From the NCBI GenBank assembly GCA_002691685.1, contig NZIQ01000004.1, positions 1-51,198 on the forward strand: a stretch of 51,198 bases of DNA, read 5' to 3'. Below the pieces are notes generated by a model that worked only from the letters and a program-made list of their open reading frames with translations, was not told the origin of the DNA and made no database searches. This document shows, in pieces, positions 8,858 to 17,022 of the stretch. The position numbers were made by a program, and so were the translations under genes. This DNA is from Flavobacteriaceae bacterium (GTDB lineage: Bacteria; Bacteroidota; Bacteroidia; Flavobacteriales; Flavobacteriaceae). Position 1 is the first letter of the stretch. Every line of letters starts with the position of its first letter.

Positions 8858-9288
8858 TGAGTAACATCAAAGACATACAAGAAGAGATAAAGGAAGAGTT
8901 CATGCAATTCGAAGATTGGATGGAACGCTATGAATACATGATTGATCTTGGGAGAGGTCTTCCGCTTATTGACCAGGCCTATAAAACCGATGAATATATC
9001 ATTAAAGGTTGTCAGAGCAAAGTTTGGGTTTATGCCCAACTCAACAAAGACAAGCTGGTTTTTACCGCGGATAGTGACGCCATTATTACCAAAGGAATTA
9101 TCGCCATTTTAATCAGAGCTTTTAGCAATCAGCATCCTTCTGATATTATGAACGCTGAAACGGGCTTCATTGATGAAATAGGACTAAAAGAACATTTATC
9201 TCCCACTCGTGCAAACGGGCTGGTGAGCATGATCAAACAGATTAAACTCTACGCACTGGCTTTTCAGACACAAATAAAGGAATCATGA
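8857..9288 (+). CDS. sufE: Sulfur acceptor SufE
   Basis: Accepts persulfide from SufS and relays it to SufB. The 143-residue protein is normal length for SufE. The acceptor Cys lies in IIKGCQSKVWVY (about residue 52), with the flanking Gly and Ser typical of the family. The N-terminal helix and the C-terminal GLVSMIKQIK helix also match. The start overlaps the sufS stop by one base and its own end overlaps the next gene by four bases (ATGA), so the three are tightly coupled. Confidence 0.95.
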   Translation: MSNIKDIQEEIKEEFMQFEDWMERYEYMIDLGRGLPLIDQAYKTDEYIIKGCQSKVWVYAQLNKDKLVFTADSDAIITKGIIAILIRAFSNQHPSDIMNAETGFIDEIGLKEHLSPTRANGLVSMIKQIKLYALAFQTQIKES

Positions 9289-9608
9289 GCACAGAAATAA
9301 ATACCGAGCAACTCGGAGAACAAATTGTGAAGGTTATAAAGGGTATTTTTGACCCTGAAATCCCAGTGGACATTTATGAATTAGGCTTGATTTACGATGT
9401 CATGGTGAATGAAGATTACGACGTCAAAATATTAATGACCCTTACTTCACCAAATTGCCCGGTAGCAGAGTCTTTGCCTCTTGAGGTAAAGGAAAAGGTG
9501 AAATCCATTGATGAGATCAAAGACGTAGAAGTTGAAATCACCTTTGACCCTCCTTGGACGCAAGAGTTGATGAGCGAGGAAGCTAAATTAGAATTGGGAA
9601 TGCTTTAA
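9285..9608 (+). CDS. sufT: SufT/DUF59 (MIP18-like) Fe-S maturation protein
   Basis: A 107-residue protein of the DUF59/MIP18 family, whose members help mature Fe-S proteins. Signature segments are DPEIPVDIYELGLIYDV near 24-40, the Cys-containing TSPNCPVAESLP near 63-74 and FDPPWTQELMSEEAK near the end. The Cys may bind or transfer a cluster. The location inside the SUF operon, overlapping sufE by four bases, supports a SufT role. PaaD is the main alternative in this family, but there are no phenylacetate genes here. Confidence 0.88.
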   Translation: MSTEINTEQLGEQIVKVIKGIFDPEIPVDIYELGLIYDVMVNEDYDVKILMTLTSPNCPVAESLPLEVKEKVKSIDEIKDVEVEITFDPPWTQELMSEEAKLELGML

Positions 9609-9619
9609 TCGCTGCCAGA

Positions 9620-10132
9620 ATGTCTAAATCTGATCCAATTGTAAACCGCGTAGCCCAAAGCGCACTTGTCGTTTTTGATCTTGAAGATTACTACCCTGAG
9701 AACCCTATTTTAGAATTAGACCTTGCTGATTTTCTTGACCAAGGTTTTGTGCTCAGAGAAAAAGAATTTCGAAAAGCCTTAGAGGATTTCAATTGGGAAG
9801 TTTATAACAATGGCCTTGTCAGAGTGCATTGCAGCACTGATGCCATTATTCCGATTTGGGCTAAAGCCCTACTTTCTTCTTATTTAAATGCGGAATGTAT
9901 GCATTTTGTTTTTGGTTCTAAAACAGCACTCATGTCCTCGTATTACAGTAATATACTAATCGGTATTAAGTTTGAAGAGTACCGTGATAAATCAGTAATA
10001 TTGAAAGGATGTTCAAAAAAAGAAGTTCCTGAATCGGCTTACATTCACGCCATGGGAAAGCTACAGGAAGTCGCAAAAAAAATTATGTACGGAGAAGCCT
10101 GTTCTGCAGTGCCTTTATACAAACGTAAATGA
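9620..10132 (+). CDS. DUF2480 family protein
   Basis: A 170-residue cytosolic protein that I recognise as the Bacteroidota-specific DUF2480 family; no biochemical function is established as far as I know. It begins SDPIVNRVAQSALVVFDLED and contains VRVHCSTDAIIPIWA near 71-86 and a late Cys pair (GCSKKEVPESAY, YGEACSAVPLY). The conserved His-Cys and the other Cys residues, together with its place in the SUF operon, make a role in cluster handling plausible, but this is inference. Its stop overlaps the next start by four bases. Confidence 0.82.
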   Translation: MSKSDPIVNRVAQSALVVFDLEDYYPENPILELDLADFLDQGFVLREKEFRKALEDFNWEVYNNGLVRVHCSTDAIIPIWAKALLSSYLNAECMHFVFGSKTALMSSYYSNILIGIKFEEYRDKSVILKGCSKKEVPESAYIHAMGKLQEVAKKIMYGEACSAVPLYKRK

Positions 10133-11082
10133 AAAAATTTTTAGCATTCGTTTTATTGGGATTTAGCTTTGCCCATGGTCAAAGTATAGAAGAGTTAAAG
10201 TCTGCCATTCAAAAGAAAAAAGATTCGATCGCTCAAATCGAAAAAAGGGTAAATGGCCTACAGAAAGATTTAGATTCTGTAATAAAGGTTAAAAAACACG
10301 ACAGTATTTATCAATGGGAAAAGGGAGCCTTTGGAACACTAGGAACTAGTTTTTCAGGATTTAATAATTGGCTGGCACAAAAAATTCCATCAAACAGATC
10401 TTCAAATATCGGATTAAGCTTTAACCTTTATGCCAACAAAAAGAACGACAAGTACTTTTTGAGAAATTCAGCTAAGATTAATTTGAATTGGGTTAAGATT
10501 GACGACAGAGACAATCCAAATGATATTGCAGACTACCAACAAACCAATGATATTTTCAACGCCTCTTCTCTTTTCGGGATCAAATACAATAAAACCATAG
10601 CGGGGTCTTTTTTTACAGAATTTAGAAGCACACTCATTAATAACTTCAATAACCCAGGATACTTAGATACTGGTTTTGGAATTACTCTTACGCCCTACAA
10701 GAATTTTGTGGTGGTGATTCACCCCATCAATGGAAACTTTGTCTTTCAAAAAAACGATTCAGACTTTGCGTCTTCTTTGGGCGCGAAATACGCAGTGGAG
10801 TTTTCAACCAAATGGATGGGTATACAAACCAAGAGCTCTTTTTCTGCTTTTCAGAGTTATAAAAATCGATTTTTGAGCAACATAAACTTTAGTAGCTCCT
10901 TGAACTATTCGCTTTGGAAAACATTGGGTATAGGCCTAGACTTTGGTTTTAGGTCCAATCGACAAGAAGTATTGAATTATTTCAAAAGGGTATTGAACGA
11001 TGAAGAAGCAACTTTAGAAAGCGTCGGTAATAGAATTCAATCCTATTGGACCTTTGGGCTCAGTTATGCCTTAAGTAAATAA
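10129..11082 (+). CDS. DUF3078 family outer-membrane-like protein
   Basis: A 317-residue exported protein with signal peptide MKKFLAFVLLGFSFAHGQ (cleavage after the Gly-Gln region), then a short coiled coil (about 20-60, alternating Lys/Glu/Asp/Leu), then about 250 residues of alternating polar and aromatic strands ending in YWTFGLSYALSK, as in outer-membrane beta-barrels. Recognised as DUF3078, of unknown function. It overlaps DUF2480 by four bases and closes the SUF operon; why an envelope protein should be cotranscribed with cytosolic Fe-S assembly genes is unclear. The hflX stop lies one base beyond its own stop. Confidence 0.82.
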   Translation: MKKFLAFVLLGFSFAHGQSIEELKSAIQKKKDSIAQIEKRVNGLQKDLDSVIKVKKHDSIYQWEKGAFGTLGTSFSGFNNWLAQKIPSNRSSNIGLSFNLYANKKNDKYFLRNSAKINLNWVKIDDRDNPNDIADYQQTNDIFNASSLFGIKYNKTIAGSFFTEFRSTLINNFNNPGYLDTGFGITLTPYKNFVVVIHPINGNFVFQKNDSDFASSLGAKYAVEFSTKWMGIQTKSSFSAFQSYKNRFLSNINFSSSLNYSLWKTLGIGLDFGFRSNRQEVLNYFKRVLNDEEATLESVGNRIQSYWTFGLSYALSK

Positions 11083-11083
11083 T

Positions 11084-12310
11084 CTAATCACCTAAGGGCC
11101 CGTATTGGTCCAAACGTTCGGGATACAAAAAGTTATTATACGGAAATCTTGTAACGTGTATTTTGCGTACTTCAGAGTAGACTCTTTTTCGAAACTCTTC
11201 CAAATTTTCTTTTTCAATAGCCGAAATAAATAAAACACGATCGCCTACTTGATTGTACCATGTTTTTTTCCATTCTTCAAGACTAAAGTGCTTAGGCTCG
11301 TAGGTCGTAGTAAGATCTTCTTCGTCATAGGGCTCTGCCGTGTATTGATCTATTTTATTGAATACAATAATGGTGGGTTTATCACTGCATTTGATTTCTT
11401 CAAGGATTTTTTTCACCGAGGCGATGTGATCTTCAAAATTGACATGCGAAATATCAACGACGTGTAGCAATAAATCTGCTTCTCTTACCTCATCTAAGGT
11501 GCTTTTAAAACTCTCGACCAGCTGAGTTGGAAGCTTGCGTATAAAACCTACGGTATCGCTTAAAAGAAATGGAAGGTTTCCCAAGACCACTTTTCGAACG
11601 GTGGTATCTAAAGTCGCAAAAAGCTTGTTTTCTGCAAAGACCTCACTTTTACTAATGACATTCATCAGTGTAGATTTTCCCACATTGGTGTACCCAACCA
11701 GAGCAACTCGAACTAAAGCACCTCTATTACTGCGCTGGGTTTCCATTTGCTTGTCGATTTTTAAGAGCTTTTTCTTGAGAAGGGCTATACGGTCACGAAC
11801 AATACGGCGGTCAGTTTCAATTTCTGTTTCTCCAGGACCACGCATTCCTATTCCTCCTCTTTGTCGCTCAAGGTGAGTCCATAGACCTGCTAAGCGTGGT
11901 AAAAGGTATTCGTATTGGGCTAATTCCACTTGGGTTCTCGCGTAGCTTGTTTGTGCACGTTGTGCGAAAATATCCAAGATCAATCCCGTACGATCAAGAA
12001 TTTTACACTTAAGTAATTTCTCGATATTTTTTTGTTGGGCAGGGGTAAGCTCGTCATCAAAAATAACAGAGCTGATCTCGTTAGATTTAACGTAGGCAAC
12101 CACTTCTTCCATCTTACCACTTCCGATAAATGTTTTGGGGTTAGGAACATCCATGCGTTGCACAAAGCGTTTGAAAACCTCCCCACCAGCTGTATATGTA
12201 AGAAATTCTAACTCGTCGAGATACTCATTTACCTTCTCTAAGTTTTGAGACTTGTTGATAATCCCAATAAGAATTGATTTTTCAAAAACGTGGTCTTTCT
12301 TTTCTATCAT
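11084..12310 (-). CDS. hflX: Ribosome-associated GTPase HflX
   Basis: GTPase that splits stalled or hibernating 70S ribosomes in stress recovery. The 408-residue protein has the N-terminal HflX domain, the glycine-rich linker QRGGIGMRGPGETEIETDRR (about 145-165), then the G domain: G1 ALVGYTNVGKSTLMN near 201-215, G3 LLSDTVGFIRKLP near 248, G4 VFNKID near 315 and a G5-like FISAIEKENL. The gene is convergent with the SUF operon and has its own promoter (12324-12331). Confidence 0.96.
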   Translation of the reverse strand: MIEKKDHVFEKSILIGIINKSQNLEKVNEYLDELEFLTYTAGGEVFKRFVQRMDVPNPKTFIGSGKMEEVVAYVKSNEISSVIFDDELTPAQQKNIEKLLKCKILDRTGLILDIFAQRAQTSYARTQVELAQYEYLLPRLAGLWTHLERQRGGIGMRGPGETEIETDRRIVRDRIALLKKKLLKIDKQMETQRSNRGALVRVALVGYTNVGKSTLMNVISKSEVFAENKLFATLDTTVRKVVLGNLPFLLSDTVGFIRKLPTQLVESFKSTLDEVREADLLLHVVDISHVNFEDHIASVKKILEEIKCSDKPTIIVFNKIDQYTAEPYDEEDLTTTYEPKHFSLEEWKKTWYNQVGDRVLFISAIEKENLEEFRKRVYSEVRKIHVTRFPYNNFLYPERLDQYGPLGD

Positions 12311-12323
12311 AATGTACTGCGCA

Positions 12324-12331
12324 CAAAAGTA
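12324..12331 (-). promoter_or_regulatory. Minus-7 box of hflX
   Basis: On the minus strand the bases read TACTTTTG, an exact TAnnTTTG match, 14 bases before the hflX ATG. This predicts an almost leaderless mRNA. No strong minus-33 TTG was found. Confidence 0.55.
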
Positions 12332-12426
12332 CGATTTGAATCAGAGGTTTTCACTTCGATTAATTTAATTGTGCTTCAATTTTGTTCTTAAAAAGATTGT
12401 TTTAAGGTTATATAAAACACAAAACA

Positions 12427-13194
12427 ATGAGAGCTCTTGTATTATTATTTTGCGCTTTACTTTTTATTCATTGTAAAAGAGTGTCTGAGAGTAAAACCAC
12501 TCCAGCAACCCAAGAAGCTGTTGAACTTCAAAGTGACACCCTAAATACAGTTGACGCCCAAACCAAACAAGAGCTAGGTAATGCACCTGAACAAGAAATA
12601 GAGCGCAACATTTATGGTGAATATTATTTGGGAATTGAAACGACCATAGGCATGTATGAAATGGTCGGATATTACACTGAAGAAGAGGCGCTGCAGCATC
12701 TCGAGAAAAGTTGGACGGCCATCTATTTGAACGGTCAGGGTTCTATTTTGCGTATTCCAGTGCGTTTCGAAATGCTAGAAACCGAAGTGGATCCTTTTTT
12801 TGAAGAGTGTGACCCAAAATATAAAATGCAGGTTCAGGTCGATGAACAATACGAACAAGAGCTTTTAAACCTAAAGCCAATAGTTTATGTTTCTGGTTTG
12901 AGCTTTAATGCTGTAAAACCATCCGAAGACCAATTGTATTACGCATTAGGGTCAAAGGTCAAACCAAAAACTAACGATCAAGGTTATAATCTAAATCATT
13001 ACGACTTCGACTGTAAGGCCTATAAAATTGTCAATCAAGACACCATTAGCCAACAACTCTTAAAATTTAATGGTTTTTTAGACGACCCAATTATAGAGCC
13101 TATTTTAATAGCTGATATCGATGGTGATGGTCTTAAAGACTTGTACGCTTCGGTTGCTTCAAAATATTCGTACAGTTTAACGGTTTTATTTTAA
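12427..13194 (+). CDS. Lipoprotein-like paralogue A, shortened by an in-frame TAA
   Basis: A 255-residue secreted or lipid-anchored protein of unknown function. The N terminus (MRALVLLFCALLFIHC) is a signal sequence with Cys16 in a weak lipobox; His before the Cys is unusual. A Glu/Thr-rich linker follows, then a domain shared with the next gene: KSWTAIYLNG versus KKWTAFYVING, NQDTISQQLL versus NDTISQSLL, and DIDGDGLKDL versus DIDGDGQADL, the last a Ca-binding-like loop. The frame continues past the TAA at 13192-13194 for 21 further codons to a second TAA at 13258-13260, and this tail aligns residue for residue with the paralogue's C terminus. The stop looks like a TTA-to-TAA change that removes the last 22 residues. 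Confidence 0.8.
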   Translation: MRALVLLFCALLFIHCKRVSESKTTPATQEAVELQSDTLNTVDAQTKQELGNAPEQEIERNIYGEYYLGIETTIGMYEMVGYYTEEEALQHLEKSWTAIYLNGQGSILRIPVRFEMLETEVDPFFEECDPKYKMQVQVDEQYEQELLNLKPIVYVSGLSFNAVKPSEDQLYYALGSKVKPKTNDQGYNLNHYDFDCKAYKIVNQDTISQQLLKFNGFLDDPIIEPILIADIDGDGLKDLYASVASKYSYSLTVLF

Positions 13195-13260
13195 TCTTCT
13201 ATGGCTGAGTCGAATCAAATCTTAAAAGCAGTCGCCGCAAAACAAGAGTTCGGCTGTTAA
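13195..13260 (+). pseudogene. Orphaned C-terminal codons of paralogue A
   Basis: These 22 codons are in frame with the upstream gene after its TAA. They encode SSMAESNQILKAVAAK.. and end in Cys then TAA. The intact neighbour ends SSRAKEGKVLAAVAQ.. and also ends in Cys then stop, with the same number of codons. The alignment needs no gap. The segment is therefore former coding sequence (or readthrough sequence), not a spacer. Confidence 0.75.
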
Positions 13261-13261
13261 A

Positions 13262-14095
13262 ATGAAATGTATGAAAAAAATAATAACACCTCTAGCACTA
13301 GTCGTTTTTAGTGCCTGCGCCGAAAAAAAAGAAAATAATATGCAGCCCACAGCTTCGAACCCTCAAGAAGAGATTGTTTTTGAGGCTAATTATTTTGAAG
13401 CAGAAAGCGACACAATAAACACCTTTGAACCAGCGACTGAAGAGGCAGAAATAGAGGCTGTGCCTAAGACAGCTAGTCATGAAATAACCGAAACGAATTA
13501 TGAAGACGTTTCATCTGAAATCAGTATTTTTCAATTGGGTTCCTACGCCGAGGAAGAAGAAATGCCGTCTTCATATAAGGAAAAGAAGTGGACGGCTTTT
13601 TATGTGATAAACGGTGAATTGCAAAAGCAATCGGTAGAACTTGAATTTGGCATTGAAGAAATGCAAGAGTGTGGAGACGACACACAAGTAGAGTTAAAAG
13701 AAGGGTACACAGGTCCAACCCCACTTTTTTTAATTTCAGGACTACAAGACTACGAGGGTACGCCTTCGCCAAACCTTATTGATTTCGAGTTTAAGAAAGG
13801 AGAAATGGTAGATTCGAAGTACGGAATGGTTCATTCTCTAGTGAAATGGACAGCATTAAAGACCTTTACAAATGATACTATTAGCCAAAGTTTACTGCAT
13901 GACGAACAGGTCTCCTTAGAAACTAATTATAGTGTATTATATCAAGGAGATATCGATGGCGATGGTCAAGCTGATTTAGTGGCTGATTTGGCCGAAGGAT
14001 ATTCTTATAGTAGAATTGTATTATTCTTATCTTCTCGAGCAAAAGAAGGAAAAGTATTAGCTGCAGTTGCTCAGTTTTTATATTGGTATTGTTAA
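13262..14095 (+). CDS. Lipoprotein paralogue B, function unknown
   Basis: A predicted lipoprotein of 277 residues (274 if it starts at the ATG at 13271, which places the lipobox Cys at residue 16 exactly as in paralogue A). Signal and lipobox: LALVVFSAC. An acidic Glu/Thr-rich linker spans about 20-90, then comes the shared domain with KKWTAFYVING, NDTISQSLL and DIDGDGQADLVAD, a DxDGDG calcium-binding-type loop. It begins one base after the ancestral end of paralogue A, as expected from a tandem duplication. I do not recognise the family. Confidence 0.78.
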   Translation: MKCMKKIITPLALVVFSACAEKKENNMQPTASNPQEEIVFEANYFEAESDTINTFEPATEEAEIEAVPKTASHEITETNYEDVSSEISIFQLGSYAEEEEMPSSYKEKKWTAFYVINGELQKQSVELEFGIEEMQECGDDTQVELKEGYTGPTPLFLISGLQDYEGTPSPNLIDFEFKKGEMVDSKYGMVHSLVKWTALKTFTNDTISQSLLHDEQVSLETNYSVLYQGDIDGDGQADLVADLAEGYSYSRIVLFLSSRAKEGKVLAAVAQFLYWYC

Positions 14096-14142
14096 GGAAA
14101 AATTAAGACTACTACATCGAAATAATAAAAAAACCACAGAGA

Positions 14143-14180
14143 TGTTAATTTATTATTTCGGTATACCGATATAATTAACA
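14143..14180. repeat. Nested palindrome upstream of the TonB-dependent receptor (candidate operator)
   Basis: TCGGTATACCGA (14158-14169) is a perfect 12-base palindrome. It is flanked by TGTTAATT (14143-14150) and its exact reverse complement AATTAACA (14173-14180), with unequal spacers of 7 and 3 bases. No T tract follows, so it is more likely a protein-binding site than a terminator. The CGGTAT/ATACCG core recurs at 18070-18079 and 18115-18124 on the far side of the receptor-phytase pair. Confidence 0.5.
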
Positions 14181-14226
14181 GTTCACTAATATTTCTTTAC
14201 ACTAACCTTAAAAAGTACTTAATCTT

Positions 14227-14252
14227 TTGGTAAAAGTTCGTCTATAGTTTAG
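14227..14252 (+). promoter_or_regulatory. Possible promoter of the TonB-dependent receptor
   Basis: TTGG at 14227-14230 is followed by TAGTTTAG at 14245-14252, one mismatch from TAnnTTTG, with spacing in the range seen for Bacteroidota sigma-A promoters. The ATG follows 18 bases later. Assignment is tentative because the minus-7 box is imperfect. Confidence 0.4.
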
Positions 14253-14270
14253 CATCAAACTATAAACAAC

Positions 14271-16961
14271 ATGAAAAAGTATTTATTTGTATGCTTGGCT
14301 TTAATAAGTTTAGGTGCCGCAGCACAGACAACAGTAAAAGGTAGAATTTTAGACGAAAATAATTTTCCATTGCCTGGAGCAGTGATTGCCCAAGAAGAAG
14401 GGCGATATACAGTTTCTGATTTTGATGGTTTTTTCTCTATTTATATCGATGGTATAGAATCAGTTAATGCAACGGTCACTTACACGGGCTTTGAGAATCA
14501 AGAAATCGTTTTAGATCCGGCAAGTGATCGCATACAACTTGTGGTTTTACAACCTTCGGTTAATGAACTAGACGAGGTAGTAGTTTCAGGATTTCAAGGA
14601 GGTGTCGTTAAATCATTGAACAAACAAAAAAACGACATTAACATTACCAATGTTGTTTCTGCTGATCAAGTAGGTAAATTTCCTGATGCAAATATTGGAG
14701 ACGCTTTGAAGCGAATCAGTGGTATAACCATGCAATATGACCAGGGGGAAGCACGAGATATTATCATTAGAGGATTTTCACCTGGATTGAACTCTGTAAC
14801 CTTAAATGGCGAACGTATACCTTCAGCAGAAGGGGATAACAGAAGGGTTCAAATGGACCTTATTCCTTCAGATATGATCCAGTTGATTGAGGTGAGTAAA
14901 ACCTTAACGCCTGATATGGAGGCTGACGCTATCGGTGGTTCTGTAAATTTAGTTACCCGCTCTAATCCAAATGGTTTTCGATTGTCGACATCGATTTCAG
15001 GTGGCGCCAACCCTGTTAGAGATGGAGGGTTTAATCGAAACATGACTTTTATTTTAGCAGATAAACTAAGTGACAAATTAGGCTATACACTATCAGCATC
15101 ACATAACACATCAGATTACGGTTCAGATAATATCGAGTTTGAATGGGATGATAGTGAAACTCCTGAACTTAAAGAACAGGATATTCGTAGATACGATGTG
15201 AAGAGAACAAGACGAAGTATAGCCCTTAACTTGGATTATGATATCAATTCAACGAATAAAATTTATTTCAAATCTATTTATAACTCACGGGACGATTGGG
15301 AAAACCGTTTCCGAGTTCGATTTGATGATTTTGAGGATGGAGAGGTTCGTATCCGCAAGCAAACAAAAGGAGGAATAGGGAATGATAGAAACGATAACCG
15401 TCGTTTAGAAGATCAAAGAACATATAAATTTGCATTTGGTGGAGAACATCAAATAGGCAAACTCGCTATGGATTGGAAATATTCCTTTTCTCAAGCTTCA
15501 GAAAAAAGACCTGATGAGCGCTATATCAGATTTGACCAAAAAGGAGTTGCTGCCACCATGGATACTTCTAATGCTGAATTTCCTGGTTTTATTGTAGCTG
15601 CTAGTGATTTAAATAACACTTCTGAATTTAAGTTCAAAGAAGCACAAGATGCTCAAAAGACGACAGAAGAAGACAACAATTCATTTAGAATCAATTTTCA
15701 ACTTCCATATTCTGAAAATGATTACATCAAATTTGGATACAAACTCAATCAGAAATCCAAAATGCGTGATGATATATGGTATGAATATGAAATTGACGGC
15801 GTTGATTTTATGTCAAATACTTCAACAGATGACTATACAGTACCTGGATATCTTCCGGGTTCACAGTATACTCATGGGCAATTCGCTACAGCTGAGTACT
15901 TAGGAGGTTTAAATTTCTCAGGTGGTGAATTACTTTTTGAAGAATTTGCAACAGGTAATTATTCTGCTGATGAAGCCGTAAATGCAGCTTATTTGATGTT
16001 TGTAGACAAGCTTGGACAAAGCACTACAGTCATTGCAGGAGCCAGACTTGAAAGCACCTCTTTAGACTATGTTGGTTATGCTTATGACGAAGAAGAAGGG
16101 GCAAATTCTATTGCAGATTTAGAAGAAATTGCAGGTTCTAATAATTATTCAAATATTCTTCCAAATCTTACCGTTCAAACCAAGCTTTCAGAAAATTTTA
16201 TACTGAATGGAGCTTATACTGTTGGTATCGCGAGACCTTCTTATTTTGAATTAGTTCCTTATCAAGCTATTAACTCAGCTGATCTTGAAATTGCCGTAGG
16301 AAATCCTGACCTAGAAGCAACAGTTTCTAACAATTTTGATTTAATGGGAGAATATTACTTTTCAAATGTTGGGTTAATTACAGCTGGAATCTTCGCAAAA
16401 GATATTGACAATTGGCTTTACCTATTTAGTGATGATGATTACCAATTTAGAGGGGAGTCTTATGATTATGAGCAGGTAAGAAATGGTAGAACTGCATCAG
16501 TTAATGGCTTTGAATTAGGTCTCCAAACGCGCTTGAGTTTCTTGCCAGGATTTTTAGGAAACACTACCTTCTACGGCAACTATACTTATACCAATACGAG
16601 CACAGATGGCGTTGCTGAAAGAGGAGATGATGTGCCTTTAGTTGGAGCCGCAGAAAACATGTTCAATGCTTCATTGGCTTATGAATCTAATAAGTTTTTC
16701 TTGAGAGCATCTATGAATTACGCAGGAGAGTCTCTTGATGAAATCGGAGGCAATATCTTTGAAGATCGTTATTATGACGAGCAGCTATTTATTGATTTGA
16801 ATGCAACGTATTCAATAAACGATAGAGTCAGAATATTTGCTGAAGCCAAAAATTTAACAAATCAACCATTGAGATACTATCAAGGTTTAGCCGATAGAAC
16901 AATGCAGTTGGAATACTACGACATCAACTGGAATGTTGGTATTAAGGTAGATTTGAGATAA
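14271..16961 (+). CDS. TonB-dependent outer-membrane receptor, phytase-linked
   Basis: An 896-residue outer-membrane transporter energised by TonB. It has a signal peptide (MKKYLFVCLALISLGAAAQ), a carboxypeptidase-regulatory-like beta-sandwich (about 22-95: GRILDENNFPLPGA, SDFDGFFSI), a plug domain (about 110-235: VGKFPDANIGDALKRISG, IIIRGFSPGLNSVTLNGERI, DAIGGSVNLVTR) and a 22-strand-type barrel finishing WNVGIKVDLR. The plug motifs resemble the Caulobacter/Xanthomonas-type receptor group rather than SusC, and there is no SusD gene beside it. The phytase gene starts 61 bases downstream, which suggests uptake of phytate, its breakdown products or a metal complex. Confidence 0.92.
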   Translation: MKKYLFVCLALISLGAAAQTTVKGRILDENNFPLPGAVIAQEEGRYTVSDFDGFFSIYIDGIESVNATVTYTGFENQEIVLDPASDRIQLVVLQPSVNELDEVVVSGFQGGVVKSLNKQKNDINITNVVSADQVGKFPDANIGDALKRISGITMQYDQGEARDIIIRGFSPGLNSVTLNGERIPSAEGDNRRVQMDLIPSDMIQLIEVSKTLTPDMEADAIGGSVNLVTRSNPNGFRLSTSISGGANPVRDGGFNRNMTFILADKLSDKLGYTLSASHNTSDYGSDNIEFEWDDSETPELKEQDIRRYDVKRTRRSIALNLDYDINSTNKIYFKSIYNSRDDWENRFRVRFDDFEDGEVRIRKQTKGGIGNDRNDNRRLEDQRTYKFAFGGEHQIGKLAMDWKYSFSQASEKRPDERYIRFDQKGVAATMDTSNAEFPGFIVAASDLNNTSEFKFKEAQDAQKTTEEDNNSFRINFQLPYSENDYIKFGYKLNQKSKMRDDIWYEYEIDGVDFMSNTSTDDYTVPGYLPGSQYTHGQFATAEYLGGLNFSGGELLFEEFATGNYSADEAVNAAYLMFVDKLGQSTTVIAGARLESTSLDYVGYAYDEEEGANSIADLEEIAGSNNYSNILPNLTVQTKLSENFILNGAYTVGIARPSYFELVPYQAINSADLEIAVGNPDLEATVSNNFDLMGEYYFSNVGLITAGIFAKDIDNWLYLFSDDDYQFRGESYDYEQVRNGRTASVNGFELGLQTRLSFLPGFLGNTTFYGNYTYTNTSTDGVAERGDDVPLVGAAENMFNASLAYESNKFFLRASMNYAGESLDEIGGNIFEDRYYDEQLFIDLNATYSINDRVRIFAEAKNLTNQPLRYYQGLADRTMQLEYYDINWNVGIKVDLR

Positions 16962-16984
16962 TTTTATTCGTAATTTAATTTTAT

Positions 16985-17011
16985 GGGGGAATACAATTAT
17001 TCCCCCTTTTT
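16985..17011 (+). terminator. Intrinsic terminator between receptor and phytase
   Basis: GGGGGAATA (16985-16993) and TATTCCCCC (16998-17006) form a perfect 9-bp stem with a CAAT loop, followed by five T. This is a strong rho-independent terminator on the plus strand. It ends only 12 bases before the phytase ATG, with no good TAnnTTTG box between, so phytase expression probably depends on readthrough. Confidence 0.85.
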
Positions 17012-17022
17012 GTTTTGACTTT

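Noticed and set aside
11249-11876. Plus-strand frames inside hflX
   Set aside because: They lie antisense to a fully conserved GTPase and show no family features.
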